A stretch of DNA of 64,000 nucleotides from Schizochytrium sp. TIO01 (Eukaryota > Sar > Bigyra > Thraustochytrida > Thraustochytriidae). Below the pieces are notes generated by a model that searched no databases, was not told the origin of the DNA, and was given only the letters and a program-made list of their open reading frames with translations. Made by a program: the position numbers and the translations under genes. Below are positions 21,223 to 33,517 of the stretch, piece after piece. The stretch lies in the NCBI GenBank assembly GCA_004764695.1, contig SMSO01000035.1:3105040-3169039 (forward strand), in the 5' to 3' direction. Position 1 is the stretch's first letter. The number at the start of each line of letters is the position of its first letter.

Positions 21223-24200
21223 AATTCTGGAATATATATATACGCCGCTCGTCAACGGCCTGCTTGAAATACGTTATCAACCTCAAAACTCGCAACCTCT
21301 TTTACTGATGCTGCCTTTTGCTTTTACGTGCGCTATGTCGTCACTTATTTTACTATCTCTGCCAATTACCCTACCAATTTGTTTAAAAGCAGTACAACCT
21401 GATGTTAATCTCTGTTTATTGATCATTTTTATTCGAAATCGATTGCATTCCCTTTCTTCTTACTTAAACCCAAATGTACCTAGCAGGCCTTTGTTTTTAT
21501 ATATATTCTTTGAGGTCTTCTGCGACTCCTGCGAGAGACTCCTCATATATTTAACTAATCCCTACACATAAGTTGCAACATTATCATAATAGCTTCTGCG
21601 TATAAAACGAATAAATCAAAAATGCTTCAAGTCATCCGATTTGAACTATTGAGGCTCTCTTAGTTTTGGACTGTTCCGGAAGACACATAAATATGCGTAA
21701 CGCAAAAAAAGCAATTATCCGGGCGTGTGTTTCGCCCCCTTTTCAGAAGTTTGGTAATTCTTTCATACGACAGATTGCAAGCATGCCAGACGAAATGCTT
21801 CATCATTTGTTTATTCCATTCATAGTTCGGAGGCCATTATGTCAACATTTCGTTCCTTTGGAAACACATGTGCTCTCATCTACACGTACCAGGGTAGGTA
21901 CAAAGGTGCAACTGCTCTTGAAAGTACCTCGAATTTTTTTTCACTATGATGTAGCATGAGGGCACTCCGCCGCCAGTCGAGAAATTGTCGCATCAAGAGT
22001 TCTTAAACACAAGATCCAGGTCGCCATTCGGGTCCTCTCTGAAACCTCAAACTTCTCCTAAACCCCTGCCTGCCAAGCTGCCATTGCTGCTGCTCGGTAG
22101 TTTCCTTTTCGAAAAGGTAAGTACGAGGTACTGCCAGCCCTAAAGTCTTTGAAACTGAACCTGCCAAACCATCCATTTGTCTCATCGTTTCTCCTTCCTA
22201 GACTAAGAGAAAGCCGCATTTTGAGATGTGCACGGGTACGACATACCCTGAGAATGATGAGCGCCGCGCACTCTTGAGCTTGGGTAATTCTCCACGCTAA
22301 AACAATCACTGAGCAACATATACATATCCCGAGCATAACATCTCACGATGGCCTCCTCAAACGCAGATATATCGAAGCTGCTTCTAAAGAGTACCCTGTT
22401 CTTAAAAGTTCAAGTCGCAGGATCGTTTTGCACGACACTGTCATAGTTTTACCATACACCCTAGCCTGCGCGTGCTCTCGTATTTTCTGTATTTAAAACT
22501 ATGTAGTCCTAGTTTGTGAAGTATGTATTATGGGAGTTGGTGGTTGTGTCTCTCACCTTACTTGACCACCATGATAAAAACAACGAAGGAAGAAACCATC
22601 CCATTCCCACGTTTGGCTTTTGTAGCCCAAGTAACTTGCCCATCTCAGTTTAAAACCGGCAAGACATAGATAATGTGATGCTGCTGGGCCTAGCCAAAGT
22701 ATTAAAAAAGTAACTTTTCGTCATCATCGTGATAGTTTGCCTTTACTTTTCATTCATAATAATAATAAAAGACGTACTCTCAAATTGATCGTGATCAATT
22801 CCACCCCTTCGACGGCGATATGCATGCATCCCATCCATGTAGTTTTCGTAGCATCATTCAAACCCGAAGCTTTCCATAATGGGTTCTCGCCTCGGTCCCT
22901 TCCCCTCGCCCAGCCCATCCAGCTCCTCTTGATTTATACTTTGTGGGAGCATCTTCGATATCTGTCGTGCACACTTTATTTAGCTTGCACCCAAGTTCAG
23001 ACTCCTAGCTTAGGCCGGTTGCCTGACTGCCTCATTGGCAGGTCGCACGCTCAATATGAGACAAGGTAGACGCTACTAGTTCCCATTGCGCTGCCGTCGC
23101 AAGCCCCGCGTCGAAGGGCAGTCAAGCTATTATAGATCGGCGCGTCTAATCTGTGCAGCACGTGCACACTAAAAAGTAATACCAGCTTTGACTTCCTCCG
23201 GGTCATCAGGCTCATGAAGAGACAAATCAAAAGCGCCACACGTCCACTGATTTGCTATCATGATCACCAACATCACCACAACCTTCATCATCTCGCAAGA
23301 ACCCCGGTGGATGTTAAAACTTATTGAGGGTTCACGTGCACCTTTTCAACAGTCGCTTCACTTGAGGCGTGCGCCACTTCTTTAGAGTTGAATTCTATTG
23401 CAATAAAGTGTTCTCTTAATCTCTCTGCTCACTGGCAGCTTTCCTTTTGGTTATTCGTTCGGCTCTTCATGCACAACGGAGCGAAGAAGTGTTGGCGACT
23501 TGAAGGTTTTCTGTATCAACATTCATTTGTGACGGATAGATAGATGAGCTTGTACCTTTCCGTGCTACTCGACCAATGCCGTTTAGGGTCTGCTGCTGGC
23601 AACTTGTTTATAATAAAAGGGAGCCTGTGACCTTTCAGGTTCAAGCAACTAGACCTCGACTGCAATAGGAGTTGTTGTCCCGTCCAGTGGCAGCTTATAG
23701 AAGAGGTCTGGAATCCATAGATTCCACCAGAGTGACACAACTAAAACTATGGCGTTTGCCATCACCCTGAAATTATGATGTGTGTTGATCAGCTCGTTCG
23801 TTCGTTTGGTTGGTTGCTTGGGTCCACTCCAAGTTGATCAATTAACCTGTAAAACCAAAGGTGTGTTTGTGCGTGTGTTTGGTTTTCAGAGTATTTGCAG
23901 CTTGACGCAGAAGTGACTTCTGAACTTCTAAACGCCTGCCAGAGTAGCTAAATAGCTTGCTCAAATCATAGACCTCATAAAAAAAGCAATATATTGTTTC
24001 TAAGCTGAGCTTGAAGGAGGCTCAAGACATGACAGAGTCCAATGGTGTGAAGCTTGACTCTTTACGGATTGGTGCAACACTTTAACTCTTTGACAGATCT
24101 TATAAAAAACAAAAGAAACCTGGTACTCCTAGCAGTCATCATACTCATACCCCCGGTTTCTTTTTTTTTTTCTCCCTCTCTTTATCATCCAGTATTAATC

Positions 24201-25900
24201 TCCATGACATAAATTACCATCAAGAAATAAGTCTTGGTAGCAATGTTCCAAGTTAATCGTGATCTTCCACGGATGGCCCGGTTGCGCCACAAAGCAAGGC
24301 ATCTTGTCGCCCAATATGCATGCCCGATGAGCAATTTGAGCGAGTTTTCCGTAGACAACGCACGCACATGTCGAAGGGCTTTCATTGTCTAGTTCACAGA
24401 AACAATCCTTCCTTTCCACTTTTATTTTATATCATAGTTTCTTAGTTTTTAAGTATATATATGTGTAAAGTCTTTAAATGTTCTTTGTGGATGTTCCTCC
24501 ATCAAATCCATTCATTTAACATAAACCGATCAACATCTACTGATATAATACCTTTAATGAATCAAGACATCAACTTGTGCAATCAGGCCTAGAGCATCGT
24601 GTTCCAGCAGAGAAGTAATACCTAGTACTTTCTGAATAGAGTTACTTACCTCGAATACTTCTCCAAAACTGTACTTCACTGGGATGGATGCTTTCTTACT
24701 TCCTTCTTTTGCTAATTTCCTTTCTTCTTATTGGCTTTCTATTGAAAAACATGCCGGTTCAATAATCAAAAGTGCTAGGTTTATCCTAATAGCTCTACAG
24801 ATGCAAAACAGAAATCAAATACAGTACTATAGTGTGAGTCGTCACCAATCCTAATTCTGCATTGCCTCAAACAAAACTTTAACGGGAGCGCACGAGCCAT
24901 CTCGCGAGCAACACAGCTACTTCTTGGCGTCGTTTGCCACATACGCGGAGACCACTAAAGTTTGGCGTAGAACCTTGTCGAGTTGCCTGCAACGAGAACC
25001 GCGCTGCGTTCTCTCGCATTGCACAAAAGCAGATTCACTTTGGTTGTACCTCCTTGCACGTGCAAGGTCCTCTAGAAAGCTACCGGGTGCAACAAAGCGC
25101 AAACCAAAGCTCACAGCAAAGTTTGGAGTTGAATACAGCAGTCAGGAGCTAAACCACGACATCTCAAGGAGCTGGAGATCAACAGTGCTCTTACTCTTGC
25201 TTCGGGACACAAGAAGAGGAGGAAGTTAATATTTGCTATTGAAGTTCATAGTCACATGTGCACAACCATCACTCTCCATTGAACTCGAGAGCACCAAAAG
25301 CTAAAGACCCACCACCAAGACGCAGGTAGCAGCTGGTGCATACCACAGAATATCTGAACTCTTGATCATTTTTTTCGTTTGTTTATGCAAGGTAGGCATT
25401 GAAGAATAGGCTATAGGGTAAAGTAGTATCATTGAATAGTAGGACATTGCTGCCAAAATTGATTGTGGTAGAGCTGAGCATCTTGGCCGTGGAGAAGGTC
25501 AGCACCATACTTGCTTTAGAAAGACCGCGTTCTCGCCGAGCAGAGATCAGGCGAAGTTCCTAAAGTGAAGGCTTCGGAAATTCACTGCGCTTGCCTGTAC
25601 ACGAGATTGGCGAGGCACATCTGAAGCAGCAAACTCAGAGCATTGAAGCGTGTTCCATGCAATCGTTTGTATCCAACTAGTAGAAAAGGAAGGTAAACAA
25701 AGGCTACATCGGAGGAAGTCGAAGCAGAGGCGAAAAAAAGCAAGCAACACGGATACAAGGTTGTCTGATCGGGCGTTGGGCACGTCCGTCGATTACACGG
25801 CAGACAAGGAAAGCAAAAGTCTGGTTTTGGGCGCAGCAATATCCTTTCTCTCAAGTCAGCAGATCTTAATTAAGGTAAGATTGCAAATAAATCAGCAGGC
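21223..25900. other. 4.7 kb gene-poor region
   Basis: The region between paralogs 2 and 3 contains no supported coding sequence. Frames at 22737-23069 and 24924-25229 are short and lack protein-like patterns. A small (GATA) run is at about 23535. It should hold the promoter of the 25901 gene. Nothing else is recognised. Confidence 0.5.
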
Positions 25901-27115
25901 ATGGTGGACTACTGTGGCAACACTGCAGAATTTCTGCCTGATTTTTTTTCTTCATACTATGAGGAGCCTTGGCTTGGGCAATGCGCCAAGGGAGCATGCG
26001 AACTTGGTGTTTGCGTTTGCAATGACGGATGGACAGGTTATGCAGACTTCATTAATACCGAGGGCATCGAGTGTCAAATCAACAATATCGTTATCAAGAT
26101 TCTGTGGGCCTTCAATCTAGTTTTTCTTCTCGTGACGGTCTTTAGCGTGCGACATGATATTGCTACCAAGCGCAACCAGCATCTTGATGTTGTCAATCAG
26201 AAAAATCTTCAAGGGAGAAAATACACTTGGTGGGATAACAAAGGTTATGCTGCAATTGTCGTTTGGCTTGCTCTGTGTTTTCCGGCTAACCTGATTCTTG
26301 CCATCATCAAGCTGGCAACCAATAACCAGCGTGTCGGTCATACTTGGGCAATGACCATTTTGTTTTTTATTGCGAAAACAGGCTTTTACTCGTCTGCCTC
26401 TATCTTTCAGCCTCAGCTTCTTGCCACCATTCTCAAAGGTTCTCGCTCTCAAACTGCTCTCGTCACAAGCGCGCGGTACTGGGGACTTGCAAATCTTATC
26501 ATTTCTGTTGTTGTTGGCATTTTACCTGTGATCACAGCCGCCGCCTCTGTTGATGGCCGCGATGCAGTGGCCCAGGGCGTCTATATTGGTTATATGGCTG
26601 GATCAGTTTTTTCCATGTTTGTCTTTGGCCTTCAAGCCATTGTGATTCACGTCCAGTTCAAGAAAATTATGGGCAGTGAACTTGCCTCCAAGTCAACGAC
26701 TCGTGCAGGTGAGATCCAAAAGAAATTGTTTCATTTTCAGAGACAAACATATTCACAGGCGGCAGTGCAGGGAGTCATCTACGCGATTTTCCTCTTTATT
26801 CCTGCGCTTTGGAACAAGCACGACTACTTTTTGCCGATTAGTTGGATCTCCTTTCATCTTCTATTCCGCAAAATGTCCACTTCAACGATTACTACAAAGA
26901 ATATTGGTGAATCTACCACTGATAGCTTGAGTAAATCCAAAGACGACAATTCTTTCTCTACCTCCAAAGTTGGTAAGGCAGAGTTTTCGTCCTTTGTCGC
27001 TACACATGGCGCACCTAGCGTTTCCTCGCCCCCCACCGATTTTCGTAGCTTTCAAGAAAAGGCCGTCAGTTTCCACGCCCCCATTCATTCTGACGATGAA
27101 GAAGAATATGTCTAA
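25901..27115 (+). CDS. EGF-like/seven-transmembrane family protein, paralog 3
   Basis: 404 residues from the ATG at 25901, equal in length to paralog 2 and alignable throughout. Six cysteines (5, 28, 33, 38, 40, 58) form the EGF-like module with CVCNDGWTGYADF. Seven hydrophobic helices follow, with KYTWWDNKG after helix 1 and LWNKHDYFLPISW between helices 6 and 7. The Ser/Thr-rich tail ends DDEEEYV. As in its paralogs there is no cleavable signal peptide. Function is not known; a plasma-membrane or endomembrane location with the N-terminus outside is inferred. Confidence 0.85.
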   Translation: MVDYCGNTAEFLPDFFSSYYEEPWLGQCAKGACELGVCVCNDGWTGYADFINTEGIECQINNIVIKILWAFNLVFLLVTVFSVRHDIATKRNQHLDVVNQKNLQGRKYTWWDNKGYAAIVVWLALCFPANLILAIIKLATNNQRVGHTWAMTILFFIAKTGFYSSASIFQPQLLATILKGSRSQTALVTSARYWGLANLIISVVVGILPVITAAASVDGRDAVAQGVYIGYMAGSVFSMFVFGLQAIVIHVQFKKIMGSELASKSTTRAGEIQKKLFHFQRQTYSQAAVQGVIYAIFLFIPALWNKHDYFLPISWISFHLLFRKMSTSTITTKNIGESTTDSLSKSKDDNSFSTSKVGKAEFSSFVATHGAPSVSSPPTDFRSFQEKAVSFHAPIHSDDEEEYV

Positions 27116-28278
27116 AGGCAGATGTACATGGGCCTGAGAGATCGGCAATTTACATTTTTTTTCTGATTACTTCTAGCGTGTTGATAGATTTTGAGGCTTC
27201 CTAGCCAACGTGCAAATATACTATGATGTTTATGTGTTTTCCTCCTTCTAGTTCTCGTACCTTGTTTTATTTTGGTTTTCTAGAAATAGTGCAATGCACA
27301 CATTGTTGAGTCAGCTAGGATACAGCCAGAGATGGATGATAAGTCTGTTTTTGACTCGAATTTCGAAAGGGCGGATAAGTTGGCATTGACTATAGATCAA
27401 TATCTGGGAAGTACAACTTTGTACAAACCACTTTTGAGTGCAGCATCACGGAATGGACATTCATAGGCGGGGGAAATGATGTTTCTTTGAATGTGAAGGT
27501 CGCGCGATCTCTGGGCGGCTTGCATTCGCGACGAAGATATTCTGAACTGACTCTGAAAGCACTGGGCGATAATATTTGTTCTGAGAAAATGTTTAGATTT
27601 ATGTGTTGACACGCGTTTGAGTAGTTGTGTATTCTGTAAATCTACTCTCGATTCCCTATTACTCGATCCATCCTTCCCTTATTGCTCTGGAACTATAAAC
27701 TCACCCTGCTCACGCTGCTCTTTGGAATGTCAACTGGCGAACGCTATCTCCCAAAACTATGCAAAGCTGTTCGGCCCATGGAATTGATTTGAGTTCTAAC
27801 GACTATCCTAAGTTGTAACATGTTGATGGTCTTGGCTCTGTTTTGAAGTATATTCTGCCCAAATCTTCCACCGAAAAGAAGATATTATATTCAGAGGAAT
27901 TAGTCCTCAATTGAGTACTAGTAAGAGTTAGCGTCCATCAGTGGAGATGCTGAAGACGAGCATGAGCAAGGCAAGCGCAGAGACATCGACAAATAAAAAA
28001 AGAAAAGATTAAAAAAATGGATGTAGATCGCGTGTTGATGATAAGTTTGGATTCATGCAGTACCGCAGCCAGTAACTTGGTTTCCTCTAGTTTGGTATAA
28101 AGGGGCATAGCACCTTAGATTAAGGTGGTGTCGTACTAATCCAGTTCTGGCTTTAATTGCAAGTTAATGATCACCAAGAGTTAACGTCGGTAGAGAGATT
28201 AAGGGAAAAAATAATCAGAATAAAAAAAACAATTCATTGAATAATTTGCAGTAGAGTTATGCTTAAGTTATATTTGTC

Positions 28279-28396
28279 CAGTTTGTAACCAACTCATTGT
28301 TCGTTTTCCCAGTACTATCTTTCTAGGTGTTGGTTCTAACGAAGTAATTGATCAAATAATTTTTGTTGTAAGTACATATTGTGAACCCTAGGAGAA
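28279..28396 (+). repeat. Diverged copy of the FG-RING gene 3' flank
   Basis: This stretch aligns with 40122-40229 and 49902-50010, the DNA just after the two duplicated FG-RING genes. The shared landmarks, in the same order, are a block around GTTTTCCCAG, then ATCTTTC, then AA(C)CCT..GAGAA. No RING coding sequence remains upstream of it here. The likely reading is the scar of a lost FG-RING gene, so the family was once larger or has moved. Confidence 0.6.
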
Positions 28397-28787
28397 AGAG
28401 AAAGAGGATAATATTATGTTATTTGGGTTTCGGGTCTAGATACAGGCAAGATGAATGTATCATCTCTGACTTAAGAATAACAGACAGGAGAGCTAGGTGA
28501 GGTGAGGTTAGACACTTAGCTTTATATTACTCCACTAGATATCAACACGATGCCTTGGCCATATCAAGAAAAATAAATATCCAACTTAAACTCTAGCTGC
28601 AAAATGACTCAACGAGAATATTTCAAAATGGACGAGTGAACTCTGCCTTCGCCTCGAGTCAAGAGTCCATTTGCCTCATAATTGACTCCTCTTATCTCAA
28701 TTTCACTGAGAGTCAACTTCACCAGCATAAGTACTTACTTGTGTTACAACAGGCTAGACCACAGTTACGGTCGTTTACGGTCAATCT

Positions 28788-28808
28788 GGGCGCTCTCAGG
28801 AATTGATA
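28788..28808 (+). promoter_or_regulatory. Conserved upstream motif, copy 1
   Basis: GCGCTCTCAGGAATTGAT lies about 565 bp before the ATG at 29356. It matches the motif copies at 32616 and 36650 except for one changed base in each half, and its palindromic half-site is degenerate. Role inferred from position and conservation between otherwise diverged upstream regions. Confidence 0.55.
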
Positions 28809-29355
28809 CTACTATCTGCTAGTAGTGTTCAATAGTGTGCAATACTTATTAGACTATGAAGTTAAAGTTTTTATTTAAAAAACTGAAGATCGTGATACTA
28901 GTAGGAAGATGAAAAGATGGACCAGCTCTTCTTATTTAAGGCTTAGAATACCTTCTAAAAGCGCGGCTCATCACGAAACAGCTTTGAGAAGCAAACACCC
29001 AACTCCTTGACAGACACACAGAAACTAAGATAGTAAGATAAGGTTAAAGGTTGGAGAGGCAAGAAGATTGTTCTAGATAAATAATTGCTTAGATCCGGGG
29101 GAAGGTTTCTAGAGGACAACTTTTGTTTTCTAGATTAAAGTGATCGACGTGGGTAAGATACCATTCAAGGGTATCTTACTACAGAACCAAGGAAGAAGAT
29201 TAATCAGAGTATATCTGACTCGACACGTATCTACGACTCGAAGACGTCTAATCTGAAAGCCGTGGTCAGCTAGGCTTGCAATCTGCATTTTTCCTTTTCT
29301 GAGTTCCTGACACTTTGTAGAAGAATTAGAATCGCAGAACCTGGATATAAGTATA

Positions 29356-31213
29356 ATGATTGCTCAAAACGAAAACCATTGCTTCAGCACTGGACAAAAG
29401 AAGGTTATTCCTACGGGAAAAGCGTGTATTGAAAAGCATGGTAGGATCAAGTTAGTTCCTTCCAGTTTTCCATCTGAACAGCCATCTAAGTCTGAGCTGG
29501 AAGTGTTGAGAACCCCATCTAAGATAGCAAGCTTCACAGATGGGCATCCAACCGAGACTAAACTAGTTTCATCTAAGCCTCCGAGCTTCCCGCTTGAATT
29601 TTCGTTTGAGACTAAATCAGTCCTATCTGAGACATCAAGCCTTTTTTCAATTGGAAAGTCTGCAACTCCGTCTAAGTCTACATCTGGAAATTTACTTAAA
29701 TCTGGAGGCCCTATACTCGCAGGATCCCAGTTTGGACTATCTCCATCTGGACATTCATCCAAGAGTACATCAGTTTCCATCTGAGACGTCGGGTTTTTCA
29801 TTTGGGGAATCCCAAAGTTCGCCTAAGACGTCTAACTTTTCGTTTGGCGAGTCCAAATCCCAGTCTATGTCTTCGAGTTCTGCATTTGGATCTTTGTCCA
29901 AGACTACACCTGCATTATTTCAAAATTCAGGTTTCTCGTTTGGTGAGTCTAAACTTACACCTGAGCCTTCGTGCTCTACATCTGGACATTCATCCGAGAG
30001 TACATCAGTTTCATCTAAGATTCCGGGTTTTCCGTTCGTGGAATCCAAAACTTCGATGAAGCCGTCTGGCTCTTCGTTTGATAAGCTCAAAGCTCCATCC
30101 AAGCCTTCGAGCTCTGCATTTGGAGCTTTGCCCGAGCCTACACCCGTCTTATCTAAAACTTCAGGTTTCTCATTTGGTGAGTCCAAACCTCCACCTGAGC
30201 CTCCGTGCTCTATATCTGGACAATCGTCTGAGACTGAAGCAGTCCCTTCTGAGACTTCGCGTTTCTCATTTAGAGTATTCGAAGCTCCATCGAAACCGCC
30301 GGGCCTTTCAATTGGAGAGTCTAAAACCTCCCCTAAGCCGTCGGGTTTCTCATTCGGGAAATCCAATAGTTCGCCTAAGACGTCTGGGTTTTCGTTTGGC
30401 GAGTTCAAAGCCCCGTCTACCCCTTCGAGCTCTGGAGCTGAACCTTTGTTCAAGACTACACCCGTCTTATCTGAGACTTCAGGTTTCTCATTTGGTGAGT
30501 CTAAACTTACACCTGAGCCTTCGTGCTCTACATCTGGACATTCATCCGAGAGTACATCAGTTTCATCTAAGATTCCGGGTTTTCCGTTCGTGGAATCCAA
30601 AACTTCGATGAAGCCGTCTGGCTCTTCGTTTGATAAGCTCAAAGCTCCATCCAAGCCTTCGAGCTCTGCATTTGGAGCTTTGCCCGAGCCTACACCCGTC
30701 TTATCTAAAACTTCAGGTTTCTCATTTGGTGAGTCCAAACCTCCGCCTGAGCCTCCGTGCTCTATATCTGGACAATCGTCTGAGACTGAAGCAGTCCCCT
30801 CTGAGACTTCGCGTTTCTCATTTAGAGTATTCGAAGCTCCATCGAAACCGCCGGGCCTTTCAATTGGAGAGTCTAAAACCTCCCCTAAGCCGTCGGGTTT
30901 CTCATTCGGGAAATCCAATAGTTCGCCTAAGACGTCTGGGTTTTCGTTTGGCGAGTTCAAAGCCCCGTCTACCCCTTCGAGCTCTGGAGCTGAACCTTTG
31001 TTCAAGACTACACCCGTCTTATCTGAGACTTCAGGTTTCTCATTTGGTGGGTCCAAGTCTCAATCTAAGCATTCCTGTTCTACATCTGGACATTCATCCG
31101 AGAGTACATCAGTTTCATCTGAGACTTCGGGTTTCCTATTTGGGAAACCCCAAAGCTCGCCTAAGCCGTTAGGTTTCTCATTGGGTAAAAAAACTTCTAA
31201 TAAGGTGACATAA
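29356..31213 (+). pseudogene. FSFG-repeat (nucleoporin-like FG) protein gene with one-base frameshift
   Basis: The frame from the ATG at 29356 ends at 29784. The same repeat pattern continues one frame over to a stop at 31213. At about 29776 the sequence has one extra C compared with the equivalent repeat near 31107, which exactly explains the shift. Ignoring it, the product would be ~618 residues of Ser/Pro/Lys-rich repeats carrying phenylalanine-glycine motifs (GFSFGESK, SSAFG), the FxFG style of nucleoporins. No coiled coil or RING follows, unlike the neighbouring family members. The upstream region is shared with the 37229 gene, so it belongs to the same family. It could be a recent pseudogene, a sequencing error or a gene read with a frameshift; I favour recent inactivation or error because the repeats are otherwise intact. 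Confidence 0.65.
29931..31034 (+). repeat. 552-bp direct tandem duplication (two copies)
   Basis: Position 29931 onward repeats from 30483 onward with a period of 552 bp (184 codons, so the frame is kept). The two copies differ at only a handful of bases, so the duplication is recent. It doubles the number of FSFG motifs in the host gene. Confidence 0.85.
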
Positions 31214-33204
31214 AAGAGGTGCGCTAAGTAGGGATTGTGAAGACTCGGGAAAGCGACTACTTCCTTAAATTGATGTTAAAATGTACAGCTCGGAGGCTTA
31301 TACTCGGTTTGGGTCATCCCAGATTGAGCATTAACTGCTGTAAGCTCTACATTAAACGTACTGGAGTACTTTGTGTCTTCAAAGATTTTGTTGACGGGTA
31401 GTCTTATAATAAGATTAATAAATTCATTAGAAATCTTGTATCGCATGCCTTGAATACTGTTTAGGTCTAGACCAGTGCTGCTAATTTTAAAAGCTTGGTA
31501 GAGCTATTGCAAAAGCAACTTTAAAAAAATAGACGCGGCTGCGCAGTCTAATCTGGGCAGTGCTGACTGTGACCTGTTTCAAAGCTCACATAGTAAGTGG
31601 TCATCAACAGTGGGACAGGGCGTGCATGTGCCTCGCTCCATCTGTGTGCGGTGCACTTTCAGGCTCACTTCAAATTCAACAAACATATAGGTTAGATTAA
31701 ATTAGGAATCATAGCTAATAAATCATGAAACATAGTTCGAACTATTTCGCCTTGATGCTCCCTTTTGAGATAAGGCGTTTGGCTCACTCGTCTACTTCTT
31801 TTTTACTTTCATCACAACGCCTTATCGTGGAAACTGACCAGGGTCTCTCTAAGACTGATATTTCTATTACTGCGAGGTAAGTTTTAGGAGATGATTTTAC
31901 ATGTCCTGATGCACGTAGAAATACCTATAAGACAATCTCTATTATGTAAACAACAGATATTTATTATATTTTTTCAATCATTGCGATTCTTTGGTCTCTG
32001 CTTTCTTCGAAAAGCTCTCCCCTAAAGTGCTTGGGCCATACAATTTATTGTGTGTATTTCTCAATATCTCGGCCTTTTCCGTACTAAATCGCTGTCATTT
32101 GAATTCCAATCTTTTGAGACCTACCTTTTTCCTATTTCCGAAACAGTCATAACTACTATTTCTCTCGTCACTTTGTTCCATCTCTTCCTGCAATATAGTC
32201 TCCAGATATATAAGCTAAGGGCAGAGGGGCCATTCAAGCAGAGAACATTTGGCTCAAAGCAAATAAACAATGCTGTGCAGTTGCCTTCTTTTCTTATAAC
32301 AATTAAATCCACTTTCTAACTTCCCCCGTCCAGTTTAGAAAGATTAGATTAATGGAAGTTTCAAACAGTTAGTCATAAAAGTATCACATTCAAGATATTT
32401 TATAAAAGCTCTCCCCAGTGCAGTTAGCGCTGTTTTAGAAAAAAAATAGTTCTTGAACTATTACTATTACCTCTTGCTCGGGTCGCAAAGCCATCTCTTA
32501 TAGTTTTACACCACCACTGAATTCACTCTCTTAGTTTATTCAATCACTTGATGAATCCATTTAATCAGAACTGGTACTTGCATCGCTGCAGTTTATGATC
32601 AATCAAGCTGTTCTTAGAGCGCTCTCAGAAATTGATGCACCTTGCTAGTAGTATATAGTACGTAGGTACTTTATTGGATTAAAAAAATATATTTAAAAAA
32701 ACAAAAAAAAAAAACAAGTTGATCCACTAATTTGTGGCGCGGATCATTATGAAACGGTTTCCTCATGACAGACAAGCAAATATAGAGGATCTGGACGAAG
32801 ATTACAGAGACATAAGTTTTACTCTGCAGAAATACTCGCTCAGAACCGTACGGAAGAAGCTAGAGAACGACGAGTTTTTGTTTTCTGGGATACATAATAC
32901 TCTATTATTAGAGGAGAAGTTTAATTGAAATACCTCTGCCTGGACAGACGCGATAAACTAGAATTACCTTGACCTGAAAGTTGAAGCAAAGTAGCATTTG
33001 CAAAGCCCTCTCGAGCACGTTTGATCTATCAGCGCAGCAGCTTTAAAAGAAAGTGGAAGAACTGCATTCGGGTGTAATCTTCGGTTACCATGAGACGTTT
33101 GGCTCTAGGACAAGACAAGAGAGAAGAATCTCAGCAAGGATCGTCAGAGGAACAAGCAGCCTGAATGGATTTAATTTTAATTTTAATTTTAATGATGAAC
33201 AACT
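31214..33204. other. Intergenic region upstream of the GLFG-RING gene
   Basis: 2 kb, AT-rich. It contains the conserved motif at 32616-32636 and a leader-like stretch at about 32735-32760 resembling those before 29356 and 37229. A 59-codon frame from ATG 32749 overlaps the leader and is not convincing as a gene. Two adjacent ATGs at 33192 and 33195 lie 576-579 bp after the motif, the spacing seen for the intact family member. They are not in frame with the FG coding sequence that follows. Confidence 0.5.
32616..32636 (+). promoter_or_regulatory. Conserved upstream motif, copy 2
   Basis: AGAGCGCTCT, a perfect 10-bp palindrome, is followed directly by CAGAAATTGAT. It is identical over this length to the copy at 36650. 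It lies 576 bp before the ATG pair at 33192. A transcription-factor site is a reasonable inference. Confidence 0.6.
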
Positions 33205-33517
33205 GTGAGTGGAGCTTCTGCGTCAACAGATACTTTATTTGGAGACCCCCCAACTCAGTGTCTACCTTCGAGCTTCTCGTTTGGACGTCTATCCGAGTCA
33301 TTCCACGCCCATTCTAGCACTACGGGCTTCTAATTTGGAGGTGCATTAGAGAGGGTCAACGACTCGCCTAGCATGGCTTTCTGATTTATAGGTGCATCCA
33401 AAATAGACGGTGTCCCATCTGGCCTTAAAGGCGGATCTCAGGCTAGCTCTTCAGGCGGTTCGTTATTGAGGAACATCATCTAGCTCTTCCGGTGACGGGT
33501 TATTTGGAGGAACATCA
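33205..33517 (+). pseudogene. Decayed 5' part of the GLFG-RING gene
   Basis: In the frame starting at 33205 the translation is clearly family-like (SSFSFGR, STTGF, GASKIDGVPSG). It is broken by TAA at 33331 and TGA at 33382, each exactly where the intact copy downstream has Ser in GFSFGG. Near 33466 the expected GSLFGG codons lack two bases, which shifts the frame into that of the following open frame. The block 33391-33470 is a diverged copy of 33560-33640, so this may be a decayed leading repeat and not the true N-terminus. Confidence 0.6.

Larger units (their letters stand above)
27116..29355. other. Intergenic region at the left edge of the FG/RING island
   Basis: 2.2 kb without a supported gene. 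It contains two notable pieces, annotated separately: a diverged copy of the 3' flank of the FG-RING genes (28279-28396) and the conserved upstream motif (28788-28808). Around 28961-29023 there is a leader stretch similar to the one before the 37229 gene, sharing AAACACCCAA. Confidence 0.6.

Noticed and set aside
29920-31056. 378-codon minus-strand frame opposite the FSFG gene
   Set aside because: Its Glu/Asp/Pro-rich repeats are the mirror of the FSFG repeats; the family resemblance and upstream motif belong to the plus strand.
32749-32928. 59-codon frame after the second upstream motif
   Set aside because: It overlaps the leader shared with two other genes, where the matching sequence is not coding.
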